Of a stretch of DNA of 13,806 nt, positions 1 through 8,637 are shown one piece after another. The position numbers and the translations under genes are program-made. The stretch is from assembly GCA_025355915.1 (NCBI GenBank), contig JANXYT010000473.1:1-13806 (forward strand), in the 5' to 3' direction. The notes under the pieces are model-generated. The model was not told the origin of the DNA, did no database searches, and saw only the letters and a program-made list of their open reading frames with translations. The DNA comes from Holophagaceae bacterium. GTDB lineage: Bacteria; Acidobacteriota; Holophagae; Holophagales; Holophagaceae. Numbering within the stretch: position 1 is the stretch's first letter; every line of letters begins with the position of its first letter.

Positions 1-54
1 GTTTTCAAGACTCCTAAGTGAACGGCATTACCGAGATCCGGGGCTTTTTTGGAG

Positions 55-1242
55 TCAGTTGTAGAAGAATTTCGGGGGACCGAAGGTGCCGGGTGCGGTG
101 GCATCGTTGAGGCGCACCACGATATCGCCATCGGCCAGCACCAAGTCTGGATGACCGTCACCGTCCATATCGGCCAAGGCCACGCCCATGGGTCCCCAGG
201 CGCCGGTGTAGTTCACAGCGGGCAATAGGGCCCCAGCGACGATGCCGCCCTGGATGAACACAGACGCGGCGCCGGGGTATCCCGGCAGGCCCGCACAGGC
301 TACGACCACATCCGGGCGGCCATCGCCGTTCAGATCGCCCACGGCCAGGGCACTGGCGCGGTAGTCGGTGGTGTAGTGGACCGGGGCGGCAAAGGTGCCA
401 GGTGCGCCCTGGATCAGCACACTCAGGCCCTGGGTACCGGGGCTGAGGGCCGCGCCATAGTTGGCGGTCAGCAGATCCAGCTTGCCGTCCCCGTTGAGGT
501 CCGCCGCCTTGATGGCCACGGGTTGGACCCCGGTGGTGTAGTCCACGGTGGAGGCGAAGACACCGGCCCCGGTCTGGAGCAGCACGGAGACCGTGTTGGC
601 CGTGGTGGCCACGGCGATGTCAGTCAAACCGTTGCCATCCAGGTCCGCCACGGTCACGGCCTGAGGATCGCCCCCCACGGCGTAGGCCATGGGTGGATTG
701 AAGGTGCCGGTGGCGGTCTGGGTGAAGACGAGCACGCTGTTGGCGCCGCTGGCGGCCACCGCGACATCCATGCGGCTGTCCCCGTTGAGATCGCCCACGG
801 CCACATCCAAGGGGCGACGGCCGGGGGTGGTCAGCACGATGGCCGGCAGGAAGAATCCGGGCCGGGCCGGATCCGCCAGGCGCACGGTGACGGTTTGGTC
901 ATCGGCGTTGGCCACCACCAGATCCGAGCGGCCGTCGCCATTCACATCCGTCACCACGAGGTTGGCGGGGCCAGTCCCCACGCCGAAGCGGGTGGGCAGG
1001 ACAAAGGTGCCCGCGGAACTCTGGAGACGGGTCGACACGTATCCCTGGGTGGGCAGCCCCCCGAGGTCGGTGGAAACCATGCCGAGGATGTCGGGGAATC
1101 CGTTGGCGTCAATGTCCGCCACGGCGATGGCGTTCACCAGGTAGCTGGAGGAGGGACCATAGTCATTGTGGCGGGAACTGTAGCAACCCATCAGGGCGAG
1201 GATTCCAAGGGAACTGAGGGTCATGCGGGTGTGTGGATGCAT
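55..1242 (-). CDS. FG-GAP/VCBS-repeat lipoprotein, predicted seven-bladed beta-propeller
   Basis: Predicted 395-residue exported lipoprotein. The start at 1242 is chosen because an AAGGAG ribosome-binding site sits 5 bases upstream; the frame stays open further up to 1323 without such a site. The N-terminus has a short hydrophobic stretch ending in a lipobox-like LMGC with the lipidated Cys at residue 20. The rest is seven FG-GAP/VCBS repeats, each with a calcium-loop motif of type DxNxDGxxD. They start near residues 43, 99, 151, 200, 248, 303 and 358, at a spacing of about 48-56. Repeat 1 (DIDANGFPD) and repeat 3 (DLNGDSRMD) are the least regular. Such repeats form integrin-alpha-like beta-propeller blades that bind Ca2+, and seven would close one propeller. 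Ligand and role are unknown; surface binding or adhesion is typical of the family. It lies 99 bases downstream of the AtuA-like gene on the same strand, with no evident functional link. Confidence 0.9.
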   Translation of the reverse strand: MHPHTRMTLSSLGILALMGCYSSRHNDYGPSSSYLVNAIAVADIDANGFPDILGMVSTDLGGLPTQGYVSTRLQSSAGTFVLPTRFGVGTGPANLVVTDVNGDGRSDLVVANADDQTVTVRLADPARPGFFLPAIVLTTPGRRPLDVAVGDLNGDSRMDVAVAASGANSVLVFTQTATGTFNPPMAYAVGGDPQAVTVADLDGNGLTDIAVATTANTVSVLLQTGAGVFASTVDYTTGVQPVAIKAADLNGDGKLDLLTANYGAALSPGTQGLSVLIQGAPGTFAAPVHYTTDYRASALAVGDLNGDGRPDVVVACAGLPGYPGAASVFIQGGIVAGALLPAVNYTGAWGPMGVALADMDGDGHPDLVLADGDIVVRLNDATAPGTFGPPKFFYN

Positions 1243-1341
1243 GGGGACTCCTTGAACCTGTGCCAACAAGGGTGGGAGATCGGAAGGGGGACCGCAAGGG
1301 TGCAGGGATTGGACCCTGGGCAATCAGGCTCGGTTGAAAGC

Positions 1342-2700
1342 TCAGACCTCTTCGGTGGTCACCGTCCAGGAGACCAGCTCCCGGGGCAGCAGGGCGGGCC
1401 AGTAGGCCACGATCTCCTGGGCCTTGGGCCGGCCTCCGGCGAAGCCCGTCACACCCGCGGGGCCTGCGGTGACCAGGGGGGCGATTTCGCGACCAAAGCG
1501 CTCCACTTTCTTCCGATCCGAATCCTTCACGCTGAGGCGCAGCACGATCTCGGCGGGTTCCGCCGGGGCGGGGGCGATGCCCGCGTGGACCGTGCTGGCA
1601 CCCAGGAATTCCACGTCCGTGTGCTCGTATTCGAAACCTGCAGCCTTCAGGCGCTTCCACACGATGTCGGCGCAGAGCCGCGCCTTCTCCAGGGCCCGGG
1701 GGCCGCAGAGGGTCAGCTGGCCCGTGGCCTTGTAGCCCTTGAGGTAGGCGCCGCTCACCTTGAGGAAGGGCGTGCGGGGCTTGCCGGTGATGCCGGAGAC
1801 CCGCACCCGGTCAGGGCCGACCGGCTCCAGATGGATGCTGCTGAATTCCGCCACCACGTCCGGCGTGATGTAGTTCTCCGGGTCGCCCATTTCATAGACC
1901 AGCTGCTCGCTCACCGTGTCCACCGTGACCATGCCGCCGGTGCCCGCATGCTTGGTGATGATGAAGGTGCCATCCTCCGAACACTCGGCGATGGGATAGC
2001 CCACCTTCCAGAGGTCGGGCACCTCCCACCAGCGGCTGAAGTTGCCGCCGGTGCTCTGGGCGCCACATTCAAGAATATGGCCCGCCACGGTGCCTGCGGC
2101 GAGCCGATTCCAGTCATCGGCGGCCCACTTGAACTCGTGGATCAGGGGCGCCAGGGTGAGGCCCGGATCCGTGCAGCGGCCCGTCAGCACGATGTCCGCG
2201 CCGGTGTCGAGGGCCTCCACCATGGCCTGGGTCTGGAGGTAGACGTTGGCGCTGAGGATCTCCCGGGGCACGTCGAAGAGGCCTTCGCCCGTGTCCATGT
2301 TGGCGAGCTTCAGGCCCTTCGCCTGGAATTCGGGCAGCCGCGCCAGCACATCATCGCCGGTCACCGTGGCGATCTTCAGGCCGGTGACACCGAGCTTTTT
2401 TGCCACCTCCAGCACGGCCGCGCGGCAGGCCTCGGGGTTCACACCCCCGGCGTTCGCCACCACGCGGATGCCCTTGGCCTTGAGCTGGGGCAGCACGCGC
2501 TTCATCAGGTCCACGAAGTCCGTGGCATAGCCCAGCTGAGGATCCTTCCGCCGCTGCTTCTGCATGATGGAAAGGGTTACTTCGGCGAGGTAGTCCAGGG
2601 TCAGGTAGTCAATATCTCCAGCTTCCACCAGGTGCACGGGGGCGTCGATGCTGTCCCCCCAGAAACCTTGGCCATTGGCGATGCGGACGACCTTCGACAT
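1342..2700 (-). CDS. AtuA-family protein (acyclic terpene utilisation family, DUF1446)
   Basis: Predicted 452-residue cytoplasmic protein. The ATG at 2700 has GGAG 6 bases upstream; a TTG two codons earlier is less likely. Family hallmarks visible are the N-terminal RIANGQGFWGDS (residues 6-17), VANAGGVNPEAC (81-92), TGRCTDPGLTLAPL (173-186) and GHILECGAQSTGGNF (207-221). These match the AtuA family, named after a Pseudomonas protein needed for growth on citronellol/geraniol-type terpenes; its biochemical reaction is not established. The length fits the single AtuA domain without a fused C-terminal DUF4387 region. No DUF4387 partner and no citronellyl/geranyl-CoA carboxylase, acyl-CoA dehydrogenase or hydratase gene is nearby, so a terpene role here is doubtful. 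Family membership is secure and substrate is not. It is preceded by a 180-base intergenic region containing a large hairpin. Confidence 0.88.
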   Translation of the reverse strand: MSKVVRIANGQGFWGDSIDAPVHLVEAGDIDYLTLDYLAEVTLSIMQKQRRKDPQLGYATDFVDLMKRVLPQLKAKGIRVVANAGGVNPEACRAAVLEVAKKLGVTGLKIATVTGDDVLARLPEFQAKGLKLANMDTGEGLFDVPREILSANVYLQTQAMVEALDTGADIVLTGRCTDPGLTLAPLIHEFKWAADDWNRLAAGTVAGHILECGAQSTGGNFSRWWEVPDLWKVGYPIAECSEDGTFIITKHAGTGGMVTVDTVSEQLVYEMGDPENYITPDVVAEFSSIHLEPVGPDRVRVSGITGKPRTPFLKVSGAYLKGYKATGQLTLCGPRALEKARLCADIVWKRLKAAGFEYEHTDVEFLGASTVHAGIAPAPAEPAEIVLRLSVKDSDRKKVERFGREIAPLVTAGPAGVTGFAGGRPKAQEIVAYWPALLPRELVSWTVTTEEV

Positions 2701-2782
2701 ATTCAACTCCGATCGAGACGGACGACCAGTCTATCGGGGAAGAACTCTTTCCTGGGTGCATTCAACGTCAACGGGAAAGACC

Positions 2783-2848
2783 CACCGCCAAGGCGCCAAG
2801 AAAAACACTGCATTTCTCAGTGCTTGGCTTCTTGGCGCCTTGGCGGTG
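2783..2848. repeat. Palindromic intergenic repeat (long hairpin/cruciform)
   Basis: The arms at 2783-2802 and 2829-2848 are perfect reverse complements over 20 bases. Inside them, CACTG (2806-2810) and CAGTG (2818-2822) form a second small stem around a 7-base loop. The right arm is built from three 8-base units read in order from 2823: CTTGGCTT, CTTGGCGC, CTTGGCGG. It lies 33 bases past the permease stop codon and upstream of the AtuA-like gene. Read on the minus strand, the hairpin could stop transcription or protect the 3' end of the permease message, but only a short TCTTT follows it, so a classical intrinsic terminator is not clear. Similar CTTGGCG-type intergenic repeats occur in multiple copies in various bacterial genomes as I recall; copy number here cannot be judged from one window. 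Confidence 0.85.
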
Positions 2849-2880
2849 ATCGTTTTCTCCATTTAAAAAGAAGAGGCGCA

Positions 2881-4106
<1,226 letters not shown>

Positions 4107-4107
<1 letters not shown>

Positions 4108-5354
4108 TACTTCTTCGATTCCTTCGTCTTCGCCAGCTCAGTGTCGGAGCGCGAACGCAGCTTGGCAGGCGCCTTGTCCTTCAGTTCCTTCAGTTTCCGG
4201 ATGGGACCCGTGAGCACCTTGTCGCCCTCGGCCAGACCCTCCTTCAGCTCGAAGAACTGCGTATTGGCGATGCCCACCTGCACGGGCCGCTCGATGGCCT
4301 TGCCGTCCTTGAACACGAGGACGATGTTGCGGGCCATGGGGGCCAGCAGGCCCTGTTTCTGGGCGTCATCAAGGCTGCCTTCGCGCTCCAGCACCGCCTG
4401 CAAGGGCGCCCGCAGCACGCCCTTGACCTCCTGGGTGAGGATGACGGCCCGGGCGCTCATGCCCGGGCGTAGGTTGTCCAGGTCCTTCCGCTGGCCCGCG
4501 AGCAGGACCTTCACTTTGTACAGGTTGGCGTCGGTACCCGTCTTTTCCGTGCCCGTGGCCACTTCGATGACCGAGCCCTGAAACACTTTGCCGGGCAGCG
4601 ATTCCACGGTCACCTGGGCGGTCTGGCCCACCTTCGTGCGCACCACTTCGCTTTCGTTGACCTTGATCTCCGCCTGCATCTCGCTCATGTCGGAAATGAT
4701 CATCAGCGTCGCGCCGGGCAGGTTGCTCATGCCAGGGATGGCGGTCTCGCCCTTCTCGGCCTTCAGGCTGGTGACCCGGCCGGCGATGGGTGCCCGGAGG
4801 GTGGCTTTGGCCAGGCCATCCCGCATGCCGTTCAGGCTGGCCGCGCTCTGGGCCACGTTGGCCTTGGCGCTGTTGTAGGACAGCACGGCGCTTTCCTTGG
4901 CCAGCTTCTGCTGGCGGAAGTCCTCGTCGGACATGAGTCCCTGCTGCCGGAGAGACTCGTAGCGCGGGAAGCTGTCCACGGCGCGGCGCATACCGGCATC
5001 GAGGCGCGAGGCATCCTGACGGGCCGCGTCGAGGGCGCCCTCGGCCTGGGCCTGGGCCTGCCGGAGGCGCTCCTGGTCGATGGTCACCAGCAGATCGCCC
5101 GCCTTCACATCCTGACCGTCCTTCACGTGGATGGCCTTGATCTCGCCGGCCACGGAGGTGCCGATATTGATCTGGGTCTTGGCGCGGATCTCGCCGCTGG
5201 CGGTGATGGTTTCGCGGATGTCGCCGCGGCCTACCGCGTCCCAGGAGAAGGCGCTGTCCTCATCCTTGGCGCCGCCGAAGGCGACGCCGAGGACGATCAG
5301 GATCACGAGGGCGGCGGCTCCACCAAGCAAGGCCTTAGTGTTTCGGGACGCCAT
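4107..5354 (-). CDS. HlyD/MacA-type periplasmic adaptor (membrane fusion protein)
   Basis: Predicted 415-residue periplasmic adaptor that would link an inner-membrane transporter to an outer-membrane channel. An N-terminal membrane anchor spans about residues 8-27. The two halves of the lipoyl/barrel-sandwich domain lie around 60-98 (GTSVAGEIKAIHVKDG...) and 185-205 (ATLRAPIAGRVTSL). Between them is an Ala/Gln-rich alpha-helical hairpin, likely coiled coil, at about 95-185. A beta-barrel domain follows (about 225-310), then a membrane-proximal domain to about 390 and a charged Lys-rich tail. The start codon directly abuts the stop of the YIP1-like gene (no intervening bases), and its stop overlaps the permease start, so all three are probably one transcript. 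MacA is the closest functional model, given the downstream MacB-type permease. No outer-membrane TolC-like factor is seen here. Confidence 0.93.
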
Positions 5355-6095
5355 CTACTTGGCCCCCAGAATTCGCAGCCCGATTAGCAGGGCCATCGGA
5401 AGCAGCACGCAAATGAGTGCCCCGATGGCCTTCATGCGAACCAGATGTCGAAGGGCCAGATAAGCCAGTACGACCCCGGCCAGGTAGAAGATGTCCAGGC
5501 CGTAGAACAAGGCCTGGAGCTTCAGGCTTTCCACATGAAAGAAATAGCCCAGCGAGGTCGGTGTGATCTTGTCGGGCGTGAGGCCGCCGATGGGACGTAC
5601 CAGGCAGATCACGGCGAGCAGCAGCATCTGGGGCAGCTTCACCAGACCCGGCACCACGGCGGCGCTGAGGGCCTGCGGGTAGCTGGGTGCCTCGCCTTCG
5701 GGGAAGGCCTTTCCCATCAGCCAGTAGAAGAGCCCCACCAGTGCCACCATCGCGGCTGTGCCGAAGAGCGCGGCGAGAATGCCGAAGGGCAGGATGAACT
5801 TCTTCTGCATCTCGATGATCAAGTCGATCTGCGCGGACTGGATCTGGGGGTTGCGCTCCAGGACGGGACGGATCATTTCGTCCACGTCCACCTTCAGGCC
5901 CCAGATCACGGTGATGATCAGGGACCCCGCGATGATTACGCCCAGGGCCCAGGCCCAGCTAGGCGCCTTGTTCAACCGCTGGAAGAGCTCCACGGGGGAA
6001 GTGAACACGCCGATGATCTGATCCATCAGGCTGGGTGCCGGGGGGTTCGGGGCTTCGGGCTGGTCGCCGTACAGGGAGGTGGGCTGGTCGCTCAT
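5355..6095 (-). CDS. YIP1-family multi-pass membrane protein
   Basis: Predicted 246-residue inner-membrane protein. The ATG at 6095 is chosen because GGAG lies 5 bases upstream; the longer frame up to 6377 would run into the promoter of the divergent gene and encodes no recognisable domain there. The N-terminus is a Pro-rich cytoplasmic tail (residues 1-22), then MDQIIGVFTSPVELFQRL, the entry typical of bacterial YIP1-domain proteins. About five membrane segments follow, near residues 48-66, 101-128, 143-167, 196-217 and 222-241. Bacterial members have no established biochemical function. It is the first gene of the operon with the adaptor and permease and abuts the adaptor start with no gap, so a role in assembling or regulating that transporter is an inference from position only. 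Confidence 0.85.
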   Translation of the reverse strand: MSDQPTSLYGDQPEAPNPPAPSLMDQIIGVFTSPVELFQRLNKAPSWAWALGVIIAGSLIITVIWGLKVDVDEMIRPVLERNPQIQSAQIDLIIEMQKKFILPFGILAALFGTAAMVALVGLFYWLMGKAFPEGEAPSYPQALSAAVVPGLVKLPQMLLLAVICLVRPIGGLTPDKITPTSLGYFFHVESLKLQALFYGLDIFYLAGVVLAYLALRHLVRMKAIGALICVLLPMALLIGLRILGAK

Positions 6096-6153
6096 GGGGG
6101 CTCCAATGCATTCACGATAAACAGGTGTGAGGGCCATTGTTGCAGCCTCCCGC

Positions 6154-6256
6154 CCAGCGGGGGAATTCTGCCGCTGGCCAGAAGGGTGGCTCCGGGGGAT
6201 GGCCCCTGACAGTTCGTCAAGAAATCCTTGAGAATCCTGACAAGTGTGGCCAGCGG
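6154..6256. repeat. Inverted repeats in the divergent yip1-like/rocD promoter region (possible operator)
   Basis: CCGCTGGCCA at 6171-6180 is the exact reverse complement of TGGCCAGCGG at 6247-6256. A third partial copy, CCAGCGG at 6154-6160, forms a close inverted repeat with 6171-6177 around a 10-base spacer. The copy at 6247-6256 falls within the spacer of the predicted rocD promoter, where a bound repressor would block RNA polymerase. The repeats are directly visible; operator function is an inference, and no regulator gene is adjacent. Confidence 0.4.
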
Positions 6257-6265
6257 GATTAAAGT
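6237..6265 (+). promoter_or_regulatory. Predicted sigma-70-type promoter of rocD
   Basis: CTGACA (6237-6242, five of six matches to TTGACA) is followed after 17 bases by TAAAGT (6260-6265, four of six matches to TATAAT). It sits in the only AT-richer patch upstream of rocD and would start transcription near 6272, leaving a leader of about 40 bases with the GGAGGT ribosome-binding site. Consensus matching in GC-rich DNA is error-prone and sigma-factor preferences of this organism are unknown. Confidence 0.4.
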
Positions 6266-6312
6266 TTAGGACTCGAACCTTCCCAGCCCACGCCACCCCT
6301 TCCGGAGGTCCC

Positions 6313-7527
6313 ATGGCCATCCTTGCCGCCAAGTCCGAAGCCCTGATCGCGCAGGAAAACCAGTTCGGCGCCCACAACTACCACCCCCTCGACGTGGTGT
6401 GCACCAAGGGCGAAGGCGTCTTTCTCACCGACGTGGACGGCAAGAATTACATGGATTTCCTGGCGGCCTACTCCGCCGTGAACCAGGGCCACAACCATCC
6501 GAAGATCGGCGAGGCCATGATCGCGCAGATCAAGACGCTGGCGCTCACCAGCCGGGCCTTCCGCAACGACCAGTTTCCGCCCCTGCTTGAGAAGCTCTGC
6601 AAGCTCACGGGCTTCGAGAAGGCCCTGCTCATGAATAGTGGCGCCGAGGCCGTGGAGACCGCTCTGAAGGCCATGCGCAAGTGGGGCTACGACAAGAAGG
6701 GCATCGAGTACGGCAAGGCCGAGATCATCGTGGCCGACGGCAACTTCCACGGCCGCACCACCACCATCGTGGGCTTCAGCACCGACCCCGACAGCACCAG
6801 CAAGTTCGGCCCCTTCACTCCCGGCTTCGTCATCGTCCCCTACGGCGATCTGGAGGCCGTGAAGAAGGCCATCAACCCGAACACCTGTGCCATCTTTCTG
6901 GAACCCATCCAGGGCGAGGGCGGCGTGGTGATTCCACCCAAGGGCTTCCTGAAGGGCCTGCGCGATCTGGCCGACCAGAACAACTGCCTGCTGGTGCTGG
7001 ACGAGATCCAGTCGGGCCTGGGCCGCACGGGCAAGATGTTTGCCTTCGAGCATGAAGGCATCCGCCCCGATGGCATCACCATCGGCAAGGCCCTCAGCGG
7101 CGGCTACTACCCCGTGAGCGCCTTTCTGGCCAACGATGCGGTGATGGATGTCTTCACCCCTGGCATCCACGGATCCACCTACGGTGGCAACCCCCTGGCT
7201 TGCGCCGTGGCCAGCGCCGCGCTGGATGTGCTGGTGGACGAAAGGCTGGTGGAAAAGACCGCCGAGCTGGGCGTCTACTTCAAGCAGCGCCTGCAGACCA
7301 TGAAGACCGACAAGGTGCAGGAAATCCGCTGCATTGGCCTCTGGGCCGGCGTGCAGCTCAAGCCCGAGGCCGGCGGCGCCCGCAAGTACTGCTACGCCCT
7401 CAAGGACCGCGGCATGCTCTGCAAGGACACCCACGTGGACACCATCCGCCTGGCTCCGCCCCTCGTCATCACCAAGGAGCAACTGGGCTGGGCCGTGGAT
7501 CAGCTGGAAGCGGTGCTTCAGGCCTGA
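6313..7527 (+). CDS. rocD: Ornithine aminotransferase
   Basis: Predicted 404-residue cytoplasmic PLP enzyme moving the delta-amino group of ornithine to 2-oxoglutarate, giving glutamate 5-semialdehyde (arginine/ornithine catabolism and the link to proline). The ATG at 6313 follows GGAGGT at the proper distance. Family hallmarks: GAHNYHPLDVV (19-29), AAYSAVNQGHNHPKIG (51-66), the PLP phosphate region MNSGAEAVETA (107-117), NFHGRT (144-149), EPIQGEGG (197-204), Asp230 in LDEIQSGLGRTG, and Lys259 in IGKALSGG as the Schiff-base lysine. The Asp230-Lys259 spacing (29) equals that of human ornithine aminotransferase (Asp263-Lys292). GAHNYHPL and YSAVNQGH distinguish it from acetylornithine aminotransferase (ArgD). 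No arginase, proline dehydrogenase or P5C dehydrogenase gene is adjacent. No clear terminator follows. Confidence 0.96.
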   Translation: MAILAAKSEALIAQENQFGAHNYHPLDVVCTKGEGVFLTDVDGKNYMDFLAAYSAVNQGHNHPKIGEAMIAQIKTLALTSRAFRNDQFPPLLEKLCKLTGFEKALLMNSGAEAVETALKAMRKWGYDKKGIEYGKAEIIVADGNFHGRTTTIVGFSTDPDSTSKFGPFTPGFVIVPYGDLEAVKKAINPNTCAIFLEPIQGEGGVVIPPKGFLKGLRDLADQNNCLLVLDEIQSGLGRTGKMFAFEHEGIRPDGITIGKALSGGYYPVSAFLANDAVMDVFTPGIHGSTYGGNPLACAVASAALDVLVDERLVEKTAELGVYFKQRLQTMKTDKVQEIRCIGLWAGVQLKPEAGGARKYCYALKDRGMLCKDTHVDTIRLAPPLVITKEQLGWAVDQLEAVLQA

Positions 7528-7626
7528 ATCGCATCAGAAGTCACAGATTCTTGCCCCCCCGTCCGCAGAAGGGATGAGGAAATTAGGTCATAAGCGGGAA
7601 TTTCATTGCCCGTGAGGGTCTTCTCC

Positions 7627-8037
7627 ATGTTGAAAACACTCATGACCTGCCTGCTCGCCTTGCATCCAGGGGAGGCGCCGCCGCCCCTGGAGCCGGTGGG
7701 TGTCCGGGTCTCTGGCGCCATTCCCACCTTCCAGGCTGAGCCAATGCCCCCATCCTGGCTGCGCCTGGACTCCCACGCCCTCGCGGATCCCGATTGCCGC
7801 CACTACGGGTACGAGGTCTATGCGGGCGACCCCCAGTGGCTGGTGAGGTACGTGATGTTCCCCGAAGACCGCGAGGGATTCCGCGAAATCGAACAGGTCT
7901 TCCTCTATCCCATGGAAAAGGGCAAGTCGAAGGTCGTTGCCATCGCTCCTGCCGAGCTCCAGATCGACGCTCTGGCCGCCCGCTGGAAGGGTCGGATCTT
8001 CCGGCTGGTGGACCGGCGGGATCTGCTCCGGGATTGA
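7627..8037 (+). CDS. Small hypothetical protein, possibly exported
   Basis: Predicted 136-residue protein I do not recognise. The ATG at 7627 has a GAGGG ribosome-binding site 8 bases upstream; an in-frame TTG at 7606 lacks one. The first 16 residues (MLKTLMTCLLALHPGE) form a short, weak signal-peptide-like stretch, followed by a Pro-rich segment (residues 17-43). The remainder (about 44-136) is mixed and soluble with aromatic and charged residues (YGYEVYAGDPQWLVRYVMF, 60-78) and a terminal RW...RIFRLVDRRDLL. There are no catalytic motifs and only two cysteines (8 and 57). Codon use resembles its neighbours. It lies between rocD (99 bases upstream) and the MOSC gene (45 bases downstream) on the same strand, so co-transcription is possible. 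Function unknown. Confidence 0.7.
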   Translation: MLKTLMTCLLALHPGEAPPPLEPVGVRVSGAIPTFQAEPMPPSWLRLDSHALADPDCRHYGYEVYAGDPQWLVRYVMFPEDREGFREIEQVFLYPMEKGKSKVVAIAPAELQIDALAARWKGRIFRLVDRRDLLRD

Positions 8038-8082
8038 TGACAGTCTCCAGCTTTCACTGGACACTCAGACAGGGAGGCCGCC

Positions 8083-8547
8083 GTGAAGCCAGGCCGCATC
8101 GAAGCCATTCACCTCGCCTCGTCCGCCGAGGCCCCCATGCATGGCGTGGCGGAAGCCACCGCGATCGCGGGTGTTGGACTGGAGGGCGATCGCTACGCCA
8201 CGCGCAGGGGCAGCTTTTCGGCGAAGCCCAAGCCGGGCCGCCAGATCACGCTCATCGAGGCCGAGGCCATCGAGGCGCTGCAGCGCGAGCTCGGCCTGGT
8301 GCTGGCGCCCGGAGACACGCGCCGCAACCTCGTCACCCGGGGCGTGGCATTGAATCACCTGGTGGGCCGCGAATTCAGGGTGGGTGAGGTGCGCCTGCGC
8401 GGCCATGAACTCTGCGAACCCTGCACTGATCTGGCTCGCATGACGGGCAAGCCCCAGATCCTGCCCGGCCTCGTCCACCGCGGCGGCCTCCGCGCCGAAA
8501 TCCTGGAAGGCGGCGTGATCCGAGTAGGGGATCCCATCGGGCACTAG
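8083..8547 (+). CDS. Stand-alone MOSC-domain protein
   Basis: Predicted 154-residue cytoplasmic protein consisting of one MOSC domain, the fold of the molybdenum-cofactor sulfurase C-terminus. The GTG start at 8083 is supported by GGAGG 5 bases upstream. Features seen: AGVGLEGDRYATRRGSFS (29-46), the family's GDRY block; QITLIEAEAIEAL (54-66); TRRNLVTRGVALNHLVG (79-95); and CEPC with Cys111 and Cys114, where the conserved MOSC cysteine, proposed to carry sulfur or bind the cofactor, is expected. The length is normal for a single-domain MOSC protein; the MOSC_N beta-barrel half is absent. No molybdoenzyme gene is close by, so the client is unknown. Sulfur transfer to metal cofactors or handling of N-hydroxylated compounds (as for YiiM/YcbX relatives) are the options known for the family. 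Confidence 0.9.
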   Translation: MKPGRIEAIHLASSAEAPMHGVAEATAIAGVGLEGDRYATRRGSFSAKPKPGRQITLIEAEAIEALQRELGLVLAPGDTRRNLVTRGVALNHLVGREFRVGEVRLRGHELCEPCTDLARMTGKPQILPGLVHRGGLRAEILEGGVIRVGDPIGH

Positions 8548-8637
8548 GGGACTCTTCCCTTCGAAGATGGCACCCTAAAGCCAAGTCCACACGCATGACC
8601 CTGCTCGTCCTGGATTGGTGAATGGGAGGTCTGTCCG

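Noticed and set aside
1..54. Possible terminator or end of a neighbouring gene at the left edge (cggggctttttt; GACTCC/GGAGTC pair)
   Set aside because: The T run is not preceded by a stable stem: the GACTCC/GGAGTC arms are about 36 bases apart and the only local stem is 3 base pairs. No gene end can be assigned.
1243..1275. Sigma-54-like TGGCAC upstream of the FG-GAP lipoprotein on the minus strand
   Set aside because: The TGGCAC half is present but the required TTGC half at the right spacing is absent.
1163..1660. Minus-strand 165-codon frame overlapping the ends of the AtuA-like and FG-GAP genes
   Set aside because: Arg/Pro/Gly-rich out-of-frame translation overlapping two well-supported genes.
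2728..2771. Promoter for the AtuA-like gene (minus-strand TTGACG at 2771-2766)
   Set aside because: The -35-like box is good but no acceptable -10 box lies 16-18 bases downstream; TAGACT at 2733-2728 is at the wrong distance.
6096..6377. N-terminal extension of the YIP1-like protein to 6377
   Set aside because: The extension overlaps the rocD start and promoter, has no domain or helix typical of the family, and the ATG at 6095 has a proper ribosome-binding site.
6259..7482. 407-codon open frame antisense to rocD
   Set aside because: Low-complexity Gly/Ala/His/Val-rich translation without motifs, fully explained as the shadow of the well-conserved aminotransferase.
8553..8567. Small hairpin TCTTC-CCTTC-GAAGA after the MOSC gene as terminator
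   Set aside because: Five AT-rich base pairs with no following T run; too weak to support.
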